A stretch of DNA of 35,802 bases from Mycobacterium arosiense ATCC BAA-1401 = DSM 45069 (lineage in GTDB: Bacteria > Actinomycetota > Actinomycetes > Mycobacteriales > Mycobacteriaceae): the NCBI RefSeq assembly GCF_002086125.1, contig NZ_MVHG01000051.1:1-35802 (forward strand), read 5' to 3'. Both the position numbers and the translations under genes were made by a program. Numbering within the stretch: the stretch's first letter is position 1; the number at the start of each line of letters is the position of its first letter. Below are positions 8,894-17,270 of this stretch, one piece after another. The notes beneath the pieces are model-generated. The model was not told the DNA's origin. It ran no database searches and saw only the letters and a list, made by a program, of their open reading frames with translations.

Positions 8894-8971
8894 TTAGTGA
8901 GCGTCAGGAAGCCAGGCGATGGTCGTCCAGATCTCAACGATCAAAATGGGTACGCTGATCAGCGCAAGGTA
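8894..8971 (-). pseudogene. Remnant of an AveC-like membrane protein gene
   Basis: The 589-nt gap 8716-9304 has no convincing intact gene. On the minus strand, 25 codons ending in TAA encode a peptide that includes VEIWTTIAWLPDAH. This matches residues 52-65 of the intact AveC-like protein at 27386-28492 (VEIWTIAAWLPDAH), and the underlying DNA is also similar (TCAGGAAGCCA against TCAGGTAGCCA). A stop (TAA) stands where the intact gene continues with glutamine (CAA). Similarity fades immediately on both sides. This is a relic of a further paralogue, about 18 kb from the surviving family members. I recognise nothing else in the gap. Confidence 0.6.
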
Positions 8972-9304
8972 ATGCGCCGGGCCATAACGGCGTTGGACTG
9001 CTTGCGCGCAGGGCAGCGGGTGGCGCGCTACACGTACTGGGCTCTCCGACGCGATCGCCCGAATGCCGCCTACCGCCTACCCGCCTTGGTTGGCCGGAAC
9101 GCACGACGGATCTCCGACCGACGCGGGGGTCGATGTCGATGAGTGCCGAGTCAAACCATCTGGCGCAGAACATATTTCGCTCATGCGACGAGCCGACGGA
9201 ACTGTTGGGCCGCAGAACGCCGACTACCGCCGCACAAACCATTCCCGACCGCCTCAGTATTGCTTGCTGCCTGTTCTGTAAGCAGCGTCGGGCCACGGCG
9301 GGTG

Positions 9305-10447
9305 CTACTCGCCGGACAACTTGTGTGCCGCAATGCGACGCCGGTGAAAGGTACTGTCGCCCCACTGCGAGCACGCCACTTGCGCGCGCTTGAGGTACAG
9401 GCCGATGTCGACCTCGTCGGTCATGCCGAGACCACCATGCATCTGCACGCCCTCGCGCGCGATGAGACTGAACGCCTCATTGGCCCAAAGCTTGGCCACA
9501 CTTACGGTTTCAGCGGCGTCCCGAGGTTGCTCATCGAGGCTGCGCAGTGCCGCACGCACCGTCGATGTGGTCATTTCCTCGGCTACCAGCATGCGTGCCG
9601 CGCGATGCTGCAACGCTTGAAAGCTGCCGATGACCGCCCCGAATTGGACGCGATGCTTCAGGTGATCCACGGTGAGCTGCAATGCCGCGCTCAGCGATCC
9701 CAACATTTCAGCGGAAAGCAGACCCGTTGCCACGTCGATGGCTTCGTCCAACACCGTCGCTGCTGAGTCGGGCCCAATGAGCAATGCCGCGCGGTCCAGT
9801 GCTACCTCATTGAACAGTAGGTGCGCCCGTGGCTGGGAATCCATCAACCGGCATGCCTTAACCGATACACCGGGCTGGCCGGCGTCAACCACGAAAAGTC
9901 CAAGCGGTGCCGAATCTTCACCTGAGAGACGTGCAGAAACCAGATACGCATCAGCCTGCGCGCCGTAGAGCGCGAAGCGCTTCTCCCCGCTCAAGCTGTA
10001 GCCCTGCGATGTCTGCTCGACACACGTACGTACCCTCGAAACAGCGTGGTGGTTGCTCTCCTGATGGGCCACGATCGCTAGTGACTGGCCGGCTAGCACC
10101 GACGCCAACAACGCCGACCCCCGCTCGCCGCCAGCGTTCTGCAGACAGGTTAGCGCCTGACAAACCGCGAGCAATGGGCTCAACACCAGGTTGTGGCCCA
10201 ATTCCTCGAAGATAACGCCCAGGGGGTAGTAGCCCGCGCCCACGCCGCCCCGGTCGGTACTGACGGCCATCGCCGGCCACTCCATGTCGAGCATTTGACG
10301 CCACACTGTCGCCCGCATCCCGGCCGAATCAGGCTCGTCGCGCAGCGCTCGCACATCGGCGACCGGGCTATGGGCGGCGACGAACCCGCGCGCAGCTGCG
10401 CGCAGGGCCACCTCGTCCTCGTCCAGGGCCAGCGACACGGCACTCAT
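9305..10447 (-). CDS. Acyl-CoA dehydrogenase, beta-type partner (second pair)
   Basis: A 380-residue acyl-CoA dehydrogenase-fold protein. It retains HRVQFGAVIGSFQ (FAD-contacting arginine segment, about 265-277) and MHGGLGMTDE near the C-terminus. The middle-domain signature is degenerate and the C-terminal GTxEI motif is absent. This matches a beta-type subunit that lacks the catalytic glutamate but shapes the FAD site. Its ATG overlaps the stop of the upstream alpha-type gene by 4 nt (ATGA), so the two are surely co-translated. It forms with that gene a second alpha/beta pair, independent of the one at 3767-5967, and so probably acts on a different intermediate or chain length (inference). 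Confidence 0.87.
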   Translation of the reverse strand: MSAVSLALDEDEVALRAAARGFVAAHSPVADVRALRDEPDSAGMRATVWRQMLDMEWPAMAVSTDRGGVGAGYYPLGVIFEELGHNLVLSPLLAVCQALTCLQNAGGERGSALLASVLAGQSLAIVAHQESNHHAVSRVRTCVEQTSQGYSLSGEKRFALYGAQADAYLVSARLSGEDSAPLGLFVVDAGQPGVSVKACRLMDSQPRAHLLFNEVALDRAALLIGPDSAATVLDEAIDVATGLLSAEMLGSLSAALQLTVDHLKHRVQFGAVIGSFQALQHRAARMLVAEEMTTSTVRAALRSLDEQPRDAAETVSVAKLWANEAFSLIAREGVQMHGGLGMTDEVDIGLYLKRAQVACSQWGDSTFHRRRIAAHKLSGE

Positions 10448-11658
10448 TGGGCATCCGTCTGCGGCAGTCCCAGCCCGCGCCGGGCGATGATGTTCAACTG
10501 GATCTCGGATGTGCCGCCTTCAATACTGTTGGCTCGCGAACGCAGCCAGGCACGAGCGCGTCCCACGCTCTCAGGCGCCAGGCCCTCACCGTCCCAACCA
10601 AGGGCGTCAAAGCCCAGAAGTTCACAAATCAGATCTTCGCGCTTCATATTCAGCTCGGTGCTGACCAGCTTGACGATCGAAGGCACGGCGACGTCGCGGC
10701 GGCCTTCGTCTCGGTAACGCGCCGTGGTGCATTTCAGCGCAGCCAACTCGGCCAGGTGCTGGCCGAACCGCTCTGCCAACGCCTCTCCATCTGAGCCTTC
10801 CTGCCCTGCAGTCCTCTCGGCGACGAGACTGGTCAGCGAGACCGAACGCCCACCCCCGCCACCGGATAAGCCGCCGCCAGCCGAACCGAGCATCGCCCGC
10901 TCATGGTTAAGCAACTCTTTGGCAATCGGCCATCCTGCCCCTGGTTCGCCGACCAGGTGGTCGACGGGCACCCGGACCTCGGCGAAATGCACCTCGCAGA
11001 AGACCGAAGCGCCAGACAATAGGGTGATCGGCTCCACCGTGATACCCGGCGAATCTAGATCAATAAGCAGGAAGCTGATTCCGCCGTGCTTGTTCTCGGT
11101 ATTCGTGCGGACCAAGCAGAAAATGAAGTCCGATACATGGGCGTAGGAGCTCCAGATTTTGTGTCCGGTTACCACGTAGCTGTCCCCATCCAGCGTGGCG
11201 CGGGTGCGCAGCGCCGCAAGATCAGAGCCGGCCTCCGGCTCGGAGTAGCCCTGGCACCACCGCACCTGTCCGCGGGCGATGGGTGGCAGGAAGGCGCGCT
11301 GCTGGTCTTTGCTCCCATGGGAAAGCAATACCGGCGCAAGCATTTTGATCCCGGTATTCAGCTCTGCCATCGGTGGCCGCGCGCCGATTCGGGCGAGCTC
11401 GTCGGCCAGCACTGCTGCGTGCGCGTGATCCAGTCCGGCCCCACCGTGCTCCACCGGCCAGCGTGGCACTATGAACCCGCGCCCGCCCATCGCCTCCAGC
11501 CACGCACCTGCCTCAGCACTGACGCCGCCGGCGCGCCGACCGCCGCCGGGAAGGGCCTCACCAGGTGCCAGCGGCTTACGCATGGCGGGCGGGCAGTTCA
11601 CGTCGAGCCACTCAGCCACCTCGCTGCGAAACCGGCGGAGTTCGTCGTCACTGTCCAC
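10444..11658 (-). CDS. Acyl-CoA dehydrogenase, catalytic (alpha) subunit (second pair)
   Basis: A 404-residue FAD acyl-CoA dehydrogenase. It shows GYSEPEAGSDLAAL at about 137-150, GHKIWSSYAH at 165-174 and EGGTSEIQLNIIARR near the C-terminus. Glu253 in LLNHERAMLG fits the catalytic base position of isovaleryl-CoA dehydrogenase-like enzymes. A glycine/serine-rich stretch around 258-275 extends the loop after the base. The start is GTG, supported by AGAGGAGG a few nucleotides upstream. It is the first gene of a two-gene minus-strand unit with the beta-type gene and is divergent from the amidohydrolase operon across 166 nt. Its role as the alpha partner is inferred from the pairing and retained catalytic residue. 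Confidence 0.9.
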   Translation of the reverse strand: MDSDDELRRFRSEVAEWLDVNCPPAMRKPLAPGEALPGGGRRAGGVSAEAGAWLEAMGGRGFIVPRWPVEHGGAGLDHAHAAVLADELARIGARPPMAELNTGIKMLAPVLLSHGSKDQQRAFLPPIARGQVRWCQGYSEPEAGSDLAALRTRATLDGDSYVVTGHKIWSSYAHVSDFIFCLVRTNTENKHGGISFLLIDLDSPGITVEPITLLSGASVFCEVHFAEVRVPVDHLVGEPGAGWPIAKELLNHERAMLGSAGGGLSGGGGGRSVSLTSLVAERTAGQEGSDGEALAERFGQHLAELAALKCTTARYRDEGRRDVAVPSIVKLVSTELNMKREDLICELLGFDALGWDGEGLAPESVGRARAWLRSRANSIEGGTSEIQLNIIARRGLGLPQTDAQ

Positions 11659-11824
11659 GCCAACCTCCTCTTGACTGCATCCGGCAGCAGGGCCGCGAAG
11701 TTTGACACCCCTACTCAGCCAGAACTATGATGAACTAATAATATATACACTTATCCTACTACCGCTCGGGCTGGCCTGAAACCGCTCACTCAGGAGGCCT
11801 GGAGCACCAGCGAGGAGCCAACGA
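11659..11824. promoter_or_regulatory. Divergent promoter region, second dehydrogenase pair / amidohydrolase operon
   Basis: A 166-nt region between oppositely oriented operons. Its AT-rich core (about 11726-11757) contains the 9-mer ATAATATAT at 11738-11746, also found at three other promoters in the window. A GAGGAG ribosome-binding site precedes the plus-strand gene at its end. The position, about 80 nt from each start codon, would let one regulator act on both sides (inference). Confidence 0.45.
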
Positions 11825-12985
11825 ATGCCCTATTTAGCAGGCCGACTCTTCTACGACGCCGACAGCCACCTGATGGAAACGCAGGACTGGCTGTCCAAGC
11901 ATGTGGATCCCGCATTCAGGGAGCAGATCCCGCCGATGAATTTCGATCTGATCGGCAATTTCGGCGACGCGCTCAAGGCCCTCGGGGCCGACGGGGCGCA
12001 CCCCGAGGCGGCCGCTCGCGAGTTGGAGTCCAACATCATGGGTGCCAAAGGATATGAGGCGCTAGGCGCGAGCAATCCCGGGGAACGCAGCCGCGCACTG
12101 GATCTGCTAGGGGTTAGCGCGCAGCTGATCCTGTCTGGGTTGTCTGTGACGCAATTTCTGTATCACAAGGACGTCGACGTGAAGTACGCGGGCACGCGCG
12201 CGCACAACCGGGCCATGGCCGAGTTCTGCGCCGATGACCCGCGGATGTTCGGCGTCGGCCTGGTTCCGCTGGTCGATCCGGAACGGGCACTGACCGAAGC
12301 CCGCGAAGCGATTTCGCTCGGTTGCCGCGCAATTTGGTTGCGTACCATGCCCGATGGGGACCGCTCGCCTGGCCACAATGCGCTCGACCCCTTCTGGGCG
12401 TATCTGGAGGAGACCGGGACGCCGTTCATCGTGCACATCGGCGCGCAGAACCAGCAAATCAAACCTGCATACATGAACAACGGCCGGCCGATGCCCAAGG
12501 ATTTCCTCGGCGGCGGTGAGGTTATGCGCGCCAAGGACTACACAATCTTCCATCAGCTGGCCGAGGCGTGGCTATCCTCGCTGATTCTCGACGGAGTCTT
12601 CGACAGATTCCCACGCCTGCGTGGGGCGGCGATCGAGTTCGGCGGCACCTGGGTGCCGGGCTTTTTGCATCGACTGCAGTCCGTCGTAAAGGGGTGGGGA
12701 CGCGCCGAACCGCACTTGTTGGCCTACGAGCGCAGCCCCTACGAGATGGCCGTGGACCAGTTGACATTCACGCCGCTACCCATCGAGAACGTCGGCGCGC
12801 TGATTCGCGCTACCACGCCGGACATCTGGATGTTTGGAACCGACTATCCGCACATTGAAGGCTCACGCGATCCCTTCGGCAAGATGATGAGCACGATGGA
12901 CGACTTCGACGACAGTGTGTTGCAGAAGTTCTTCTCCGCTAACTTCGCCAAAATGATGGGCCAGCGCTTGCCCGTGCCGCAGTGA
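11825..12985 (+). CDS. Amidohydrolase family 2 protein (ACMSD-like fold)
   Basis: A 386-residue metal-dependent TIM-barrel hydrolase or decarboxylase of the amidohydrolase-2 type. Metal-binding features seen are DADSH at 11-15 on the first strand, His204 in FIVHIG, and FGTDYPH at 337-343 with Asp340. Members hydrolyse C-N or C-C bonds or decarboxylate aromatic and alicyclic acids, so the sequence does not separate ring-opening, hydrolysis or decarboxylation. The ATG follows GAGGAG about 9 nt upstream. It leads the plus-strand block, and its stop overlaps the GTG of the next CoA ligase by 4 nt, so its product, if an acid, may be the ligase substrate (inference). Confidence 0.85.
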   Translation: MPYLAGRLFYDADSHLMETQDWLSKHVDPAFREQIPPMNFDLIGNFGDALKALGADGAHPEAAARELESNIMGAKGYEALGASNPGERSRALDLLGVSAQLILSGLSVTQFLYHKDVDVKYAGTRAHNRAMAEFCADDPRMFGVGLVPLVDPERALTEAREAISLGCRAIWLRTMPDGDRSPGHNALDPFWAYLEETGTPFIVHIGAQNQQIKPAYMNNGRPMPKDFLGGGEVMRAKDYTIFHQLAEAWLSSLILDGVFDRFPRLRGAAIEFGGTWVPGFLHRLQSVVKGWGRAEPHLLAYERSPYEMAVDQLTFTPLPIENVGALIRATTPDIWMFGTDYPHIEGSRDPFGKMMSTMDDFDDSVLQKFFSANFAKMMGQRLPVPQ

Positions 12986-14706
12986 GCTCGGTACCAAAGC
13001 CTGACCTCCGGGCTGACGGCGGACCGTCCTGGCAGGCGGCGTTCGCCGAGCTGACCGGGCCCGGCGCGCGGCTGGAACTGGGCACTGACGCCGAGGGCCG
13101 GCGCAACTTCGTCCACCGGGCAAAGTCCGTGGTGGAGTTGGTGGCGCGCGCCGCGCGTCACGGCGATCGCGATTTTTTGGTGCAGGGCGCCCGCCGGGTC
13201 AGCTTTGCCGACTTCGCCACGATGGTGTGGGGCACCGCCACTCGTTTGATCGAAGATGGTCTGCGCCCGGGCGAGTGCGTGGCCATCTTGGCGCCCAACT
13301 GCATCGAGTGGGTGCTCAGCGCCTTCGCCACTGCGGCCGCTGGTGGCGTGGCAGTCGCGTTCAACACTTCCTGGACTCCGGATGATGTGGGGTTCGCGCT
13401 GGCCAATTCAGGTGTCAAATTCCTTGTGATACACCAGGATTTGTTGCCTCTCGTGCCAGCCGAACGAGAAGTCGTCACCCCGGAGCGCGTCTACGTGATT
13501 GGCTCCGCAGAATCGACCAGGTACTCGGTCACGTCCTTCGCTACGCTCGAGCACCGTGCAGCCGAGCGGCCGTTGGTGCATGTCAAGGAATCTGACCCGT
13601 TCGTCGTGGTCTACACCTCTGGAACGACTGGGCGGGCCAAGGGGTGCATCACCACTCACTTGGGCACCGTCGCCCAGGTGAACTCGATGGTGCTGAGTGC
13701 TGTCCTGGACAAAGCCACGGCGCCGCGCAGTTCCGCCGAAGCGGGTTCGACTCAAACCGCAAGCGAGCACGCTCTTTTGGCGACATCCCCGCTTTTTCAT
13801 GTCTCCGGGCTGCATTCGGGGGTCTGTTCAGCGCTGGCCACGAAATCCAAGGTGGTGTTTCTGCCGGGCAGATTCGAACCCGTGGAAGTGCTGTCGCTCA
13901 TCGAATCTGAACGCATCACCGCTTGGGGGGGTGTACCCACGATGATTTACCGGGTCCTGACCTGCGAGCGATTTGCCGAATTCGACATCTCGTCGCTGAG
14001 GTCGGTGGCCATCGGCGGAGCGCCGCTGAGCCCGGCGACACTGGCGCTTGCCCAACGCGTGCTCGGCCATCGGCTGCGCATCGGGCACGGGTACGGCATG
14101 ACTGAAGCCCACGGCTCAGTCACGATGAACGCCGGGCGCGCTCTAGCCGAACGGCCGGACTCGGTAGGCACCGCTCATCCGCTGCTTGACATCAAGGTGG
14201 TCGATCCGCGGGGCGCCGAGGTCGGACCAGGCAATTGCGGTGAGATCGTCATCCGCGGTGTCACGGTGACGCCCGGATACTGGGCCGACCCTCAGGCGAC
14301 CTCCTGTGCCATCCGCGACGGTTGGCTGCATACCGGTGATCTGGGCATGTTCGACGAGCAGGGCTACCTCTATTTGCGGGACCGCCTCAAAGATCTCATC
14401 ATCCGTGGCGGAGAAAACATCGCCACTCTTGAGATCGAACATCGCCTGGCAGAGCACCCCGCCGTCGTGGAAGCCGCGGTGTTCGGGATACCCGATGACG
14501 ACCTCGGCGAACGGATCGGCGCAGCAGTGGTGCTCGCGCAAGGAGCTGATGTCTCTGTGGCTCAACTGCAGGCGTTTGTCACCGACAAGCTGGGTCGGCC
14601 GCGCACCCCTGAGAAAGTGTGGATCACCTCGGCGCCATTGCCGCGTAACGATTTGGGCAAAGTGCCCAAAGCCCGACTACGGGAAACACTGATCAGTAAT
14701 GGTTGA
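12982..14706 (+). CDS. Acyl-CoA ligase (AMP-forming, FadD family)
   Basis: A 574-residue ANL-superfamily enzyme predicted to form acyl-CoA from an acid, ATP and CoA. It carries the phosphate loop TSGTTGRAKG at 212-221, GYGMTEAHG, WLHTGDLG, the hinge RLKDLIIRGGENI and a C-terminal lysine (Lys560) in NDLGKVPK. The N-terminal 45 residues extend beyond the first ligase of the window. The GTG start overlaps the amidohydrolase stop as GTGA. The two ligases in this window (7078 and 12982) are clearly different in sequence, so they probably activate different acids. The downstream P450 begins after a 174-nt gap in which I see no gene. Confidence 0.9.
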   Translation: MSSVPKPDLRADGGPSWQAAFAELTGPGARLELGTDAEGRRNFVHRAKSVVELVARAARHGDRDFLVQGARRVSFADFATMVWGTATRLIEDGLRPGECVAILAPNCIEWVLSAFATAAAGGVAVAFNTSWTPDDVGFALANSGVKFLVIHQDLLPLVPAEREVVTPERVYVIGSAESTRYSVTSFATLEHRAAERPLVHVKESDPFVVVYTSGTTGRAKGCITTHLGTVAQVNSMVLSAVLDKATAPRSSAEAGSTQTASEHALLATSPLFHVSGLHSGVCSALATKSKVVFLPGRFEPVEVLSLIESERITAWGGVPTMIYRVLTCERFAEFDISSLRSVAIGGAPLSPATLALAQRVLGHRLRIGHGYGMTEAHGSVTMNAGRALAERPDSVGTAHPLLDIKVVDPRGAEVGPGNCGEIVIRGVTVTPGYWADPQATSCAIRDGWLHTGDLGMFDEQGYLYLRDRLKDLIIRGGENIATLEIEHRLAEHPAVVEAAVFGIPDDDLGERIGAAVVLAQGADVSVAQLQAFVTDKLGRPRTPEKVWITSAPLPRNDLGKVPKARLRETLISNG

Positions 14707-14880
14707 TCCCTTCGTGACAGACCAGACGTCCGGCGCGGTGCCCGCAAGACAACATCGCGCGGGGATCTCCCCACTCATGCCGGCCCTGGATCGCCCACCG
14801 ACTTCCCGCTTACAATCGCACTTTCTCGGCGCCCGGTTATGCATCCACCAATTACGACGCACCATGATGAGGACGCACCT

Positions 14881-16086
14881 ATGACACAAAGCCCCGAAAC
14901 CGTCGGTCAGTCGAATGCCAACGCCCCCCAGGTGGATTACGACCACCACATCGATTCAGACCTGCGTCCGCTGTGGACACACATGCGTGAAGCATGTCCG
15001 GTGGCGTTCAGCCCGCACCACGGTGGCTTCTGGGTGGCCAGCACATATGACACCATCTCCGAGGTCGCACACGATCCGCAAAACTACTCGTCCACTTACG
15101 TCACAGTGCCACCGCAATTGGGCATCGGCGACATGGGTATGCCTCCGCTTACCACCAACCCGCCCGAGCATGGGCCGATCAAAGGCGTGCTGACAACGGC
15201 ATTCACCGTGCCCAAGGTCGCTCAGCTTGAGCCAATGGTCAGCGCCATCATCGACGCCGCACTTGACGCGGTCGCCGACAAGTCATCGTTTGACGCCAGC
15301 CACGAGTTCGCCCGGGTGGTGCCAATGTTCACGATCGCGCGCCTGCTCGGCTTGCCTGCCGAAGACGACGCCAAGTTCACCGACTGGGTCTATCGGATGG
15401 TCGAGCTAGCCGGCGAGGATGAATCTTTCGTGGCCGGTATGGAGCTGCTGGAATACTTCAACGACAAATTGACCGAACGCCAGAAACGGCCCGGCACAGA
15501 CCTCATCACCTACCTCACGCAAGCCGAGGCGGACGGGCGGATGCTCGACGACGCCGAGATTATCCTGGCCAGCATGGCCCTGCTGCTGGCGGGCATCGAT
15601 ACCACCTGGAGCACACTGTCGGCAGCGATCCTGCATCTGGCCAAACACCCAGATCACCAGCAGGCCCTGCGCGATCATCCCGAGCAGATCCTCACGGCCT
15701 GCGAGGAATTCCTGCGCTACTACGCGCCAGTCACAGTGGCGCGCCAGGCAACCACCGACCAACAGCTCGCCGGCTGCCCTGTGCAGGCCGGACAGATGGT
15801 GCTGATGCCGTTCGGTTCTGCAAACCGCGACGAGACCCGCTTCGAGAACGCCGATCAACTCGTCTTGGACCGCACGCCCAACCGCCATCTGGCATTTGGA
15901 GTCGGAATCCATCGCTGCCTGGGCGCTAATCTGGCTCGACTGGAACTGCGGCTGGCCCTAAACGCCTTCCTGCAACGAGTGCCCTCGTTCAGCCTAGATG
16001 TCTCGAAGCCGGTGAGATGGTCGCAGGGCCAGATTCGGGGACCGCGGACGGTGCCAATCATCGTGGACGCGTCAGCAGCATACTGA
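14881..16086 (+). CDS. Cytochrome P450
   Basis: A 401-residue soluble bacterial P450 predicted to oxidise an unactivated C-H bond. The I-helix oxygen-binding motif AGIDTT is at 237-242, the ExxR pair is Glu276/Arg279, and the heme-binding segment FGVGIHRCLG has its thiolate at Cys346. The frame is open upstream to 14839, but the ATG at 14881 has GAGGA about 9 nt before it and gives the usual N-terminus (MTQSPET). The CYP family cannot be assigned by eye. Neither ferredoxin nor ferredoxin reductase is encoded nearby. It precedes a short-chain dehydrogenase and an aldehyde dehydrogenase, consistent with stepwise oxidation of a methyl or methylene group to an acid (inference). Confidence 0.92.
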   Translation: MTQSPETVGQSNANAPQVDYDHHIDSDLRPLWTHMREACPVAFSPHHGGFWVASTYDTISEVAHDPQNYSSTYVTVPPQLGIGDMGMPPLTTNPPEHGPIKGVLTTAFTVPKVAQLEPMVSAIIDAALDAVADKSSFDASHEFARVVPMFTIARLLGLPAEDDAKFTDWVYRMVELAGEDESFVAGMELLEYFNDKLTERQKRPGTDLITYLTQAEADGRMLDDAEIILASMALLLAGIDTTWSTLSAAILHLAKHPDHQQALRDHPEQILTACEEFLRYYAPVTVARQATTDQQLAGCPVQAGQMVLMPFGSANRDETRFENADQLVLDRTPNRHLAFGVGIHRCLGANLARLELRLALNAFLQRVPSFSLDVSKPVRWSQGQIRGPRTVPIIVDASAAY

Positions 16087-16133
16087 GCGGCGGCGACCGG
16101 GACCAATGTCATTTCCTGTTTAAAGTCGTGGTT

Positions 16134-17105
16134 ATGGCACCTCGTGAGCGAATAGCCACACCCTTCACGGCGGCAAGTACCGCGGCGGACGTCCTCCAGG
16201 GAGTCGATCTCACCGGTCTCCGGGCGATCGTGACCGGCGCCTCCTCCGGCATCGGCGTCGAAACGGCACGCGCTCTGGCGGCCGCTGGCGCTGAAGTCAC
16301 GCTCGCTGTCCGGAACACGGCGGCCGGGGAGGGTGTCGCTGAGCTGATCGAAACCGGCACCGGCAGGATCCGGCCACAGGTTATCCGGCTCGACCTGGCC
16401 GACCAAGTATCCGTCGACAAATTTGTCGAGGCCTGGCAGGGATCGCTTCATCTGCTGATCAACAATGCCGGCGTAGTCACCAGCGGCCTTGAACGAACAC
16501 GCGAGGGGTGGGAGCTGCAGTTCGCTACGAACCACCTCGGTCACTTCGCTCTCGCAAGCGGCCTACACGACGCTCTCGCGGCGGGCGCGACCGAGCGAGA
16601 CGGAGCAAGAATCGTATCGGTCAGCTCAACGGCTCATATGCGAGCCGGAATCGACTTCGCGGACATCCACTTTCACCGTCGCGACTATGACCCGCAGATC
16701 GCCTACGCCCAGTCCAAAACCGCAAACTCACTGTTCGCTGTCGAAGCAACTCGGCGATGGGCATCTGACGGCATCGTCGCAAACACGGTCAACCCCGGAG
16801 GCGTCGCCACAGGGCTCCAACGCAACTTCACTTTCGAGCAGAAAGCCTCACTTGACGCCGCAGAAGCCGCGGGAGTGTTCACGTATAAAACCATTGAGCA
16901 GGGCGCCGCAACCACCATCGTCGCCGCCGTCGCACCCGCCTTTGCCCACACTGGCGGTCACTACCTCGACGATGGGCAAGAGGCCTACACAGTCCCAAAC
17001 GACGCCGACTTAGCCCAGCACCCCCATGGAGTAAAAGAGTGGGCACTGAACCCTTCCACCGCCGAGAAGCTTTGGATGATCTCCTCACAGCTCCTCCACG
17101 GGTGA
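16134..17105 (+). CDS. Short-chain dehydrogenase/reductase (retinol dehydrogenase-like)
   Basis: A 323-residue NAD(P)-dependent oxidoreductase. It has the glycine motif TGASSGIG at 34-41, NNAG at 110-113, a serine in VSVSSTAH near 164 and the catalytic YAQSK with Tyr191 and Lys195. The length and the C-terminal extension after the catalytic lysine resemble the retinol-dehydrogenase/protochlorophyllide-reductase-like subgroup rather than the 250-residue classical type. The frame runs back into the P450 gene, but the ATG at 16134 gives a normal N-terminus. No clear ribosome-binding site is seen, and GTG at 16128 is an alternative. It probably interconverts an alcohol and a ketone or aldehyde made by the preceding P450 (inference). 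Confidence 0.87.
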   Translation: MAPRERIATPFTAASTAADVLQGVDLTGLRAIVTGASSGIGVETARALAAAGAEVTLAVRNTAAGEGVAELIETGTGRIRPQVIRLDLADQVSVDKFVEAWQGSLHLLINNAGVVTSGLERTREGWELQFATNHLGHFALASGLHDALAAGATERDGARIVSVSSTAHMRAGIDFADIHFHRRDYDPQIAYAQSKTANSLFAVEATRRWASDGIVANTVNPGGVATGLQRNFTFEQKASLDAAEAAGVFTYKTIEQGAATTIVAAVAPAFAHTGGHYLDDGQEAYTVPNDADLAQHPHGVKEWALNPSTAEKLWMISSQLLHG

Positions 17106-17270
17106 CCTACTCACCTACGACCCATTAGCCGTTCCGATTGTGCGACAGATTATTTCATTTCAGTTGCAGAGCGGCCGTCGCTGAGTAGTGTGGCGCACAC
17201 AGCAGGGTAGGCATCGCCGCAGGGAACTTGGGCAGTTTCACCCTGGAGTCAACTAGTCTTAAGTTAGAAC

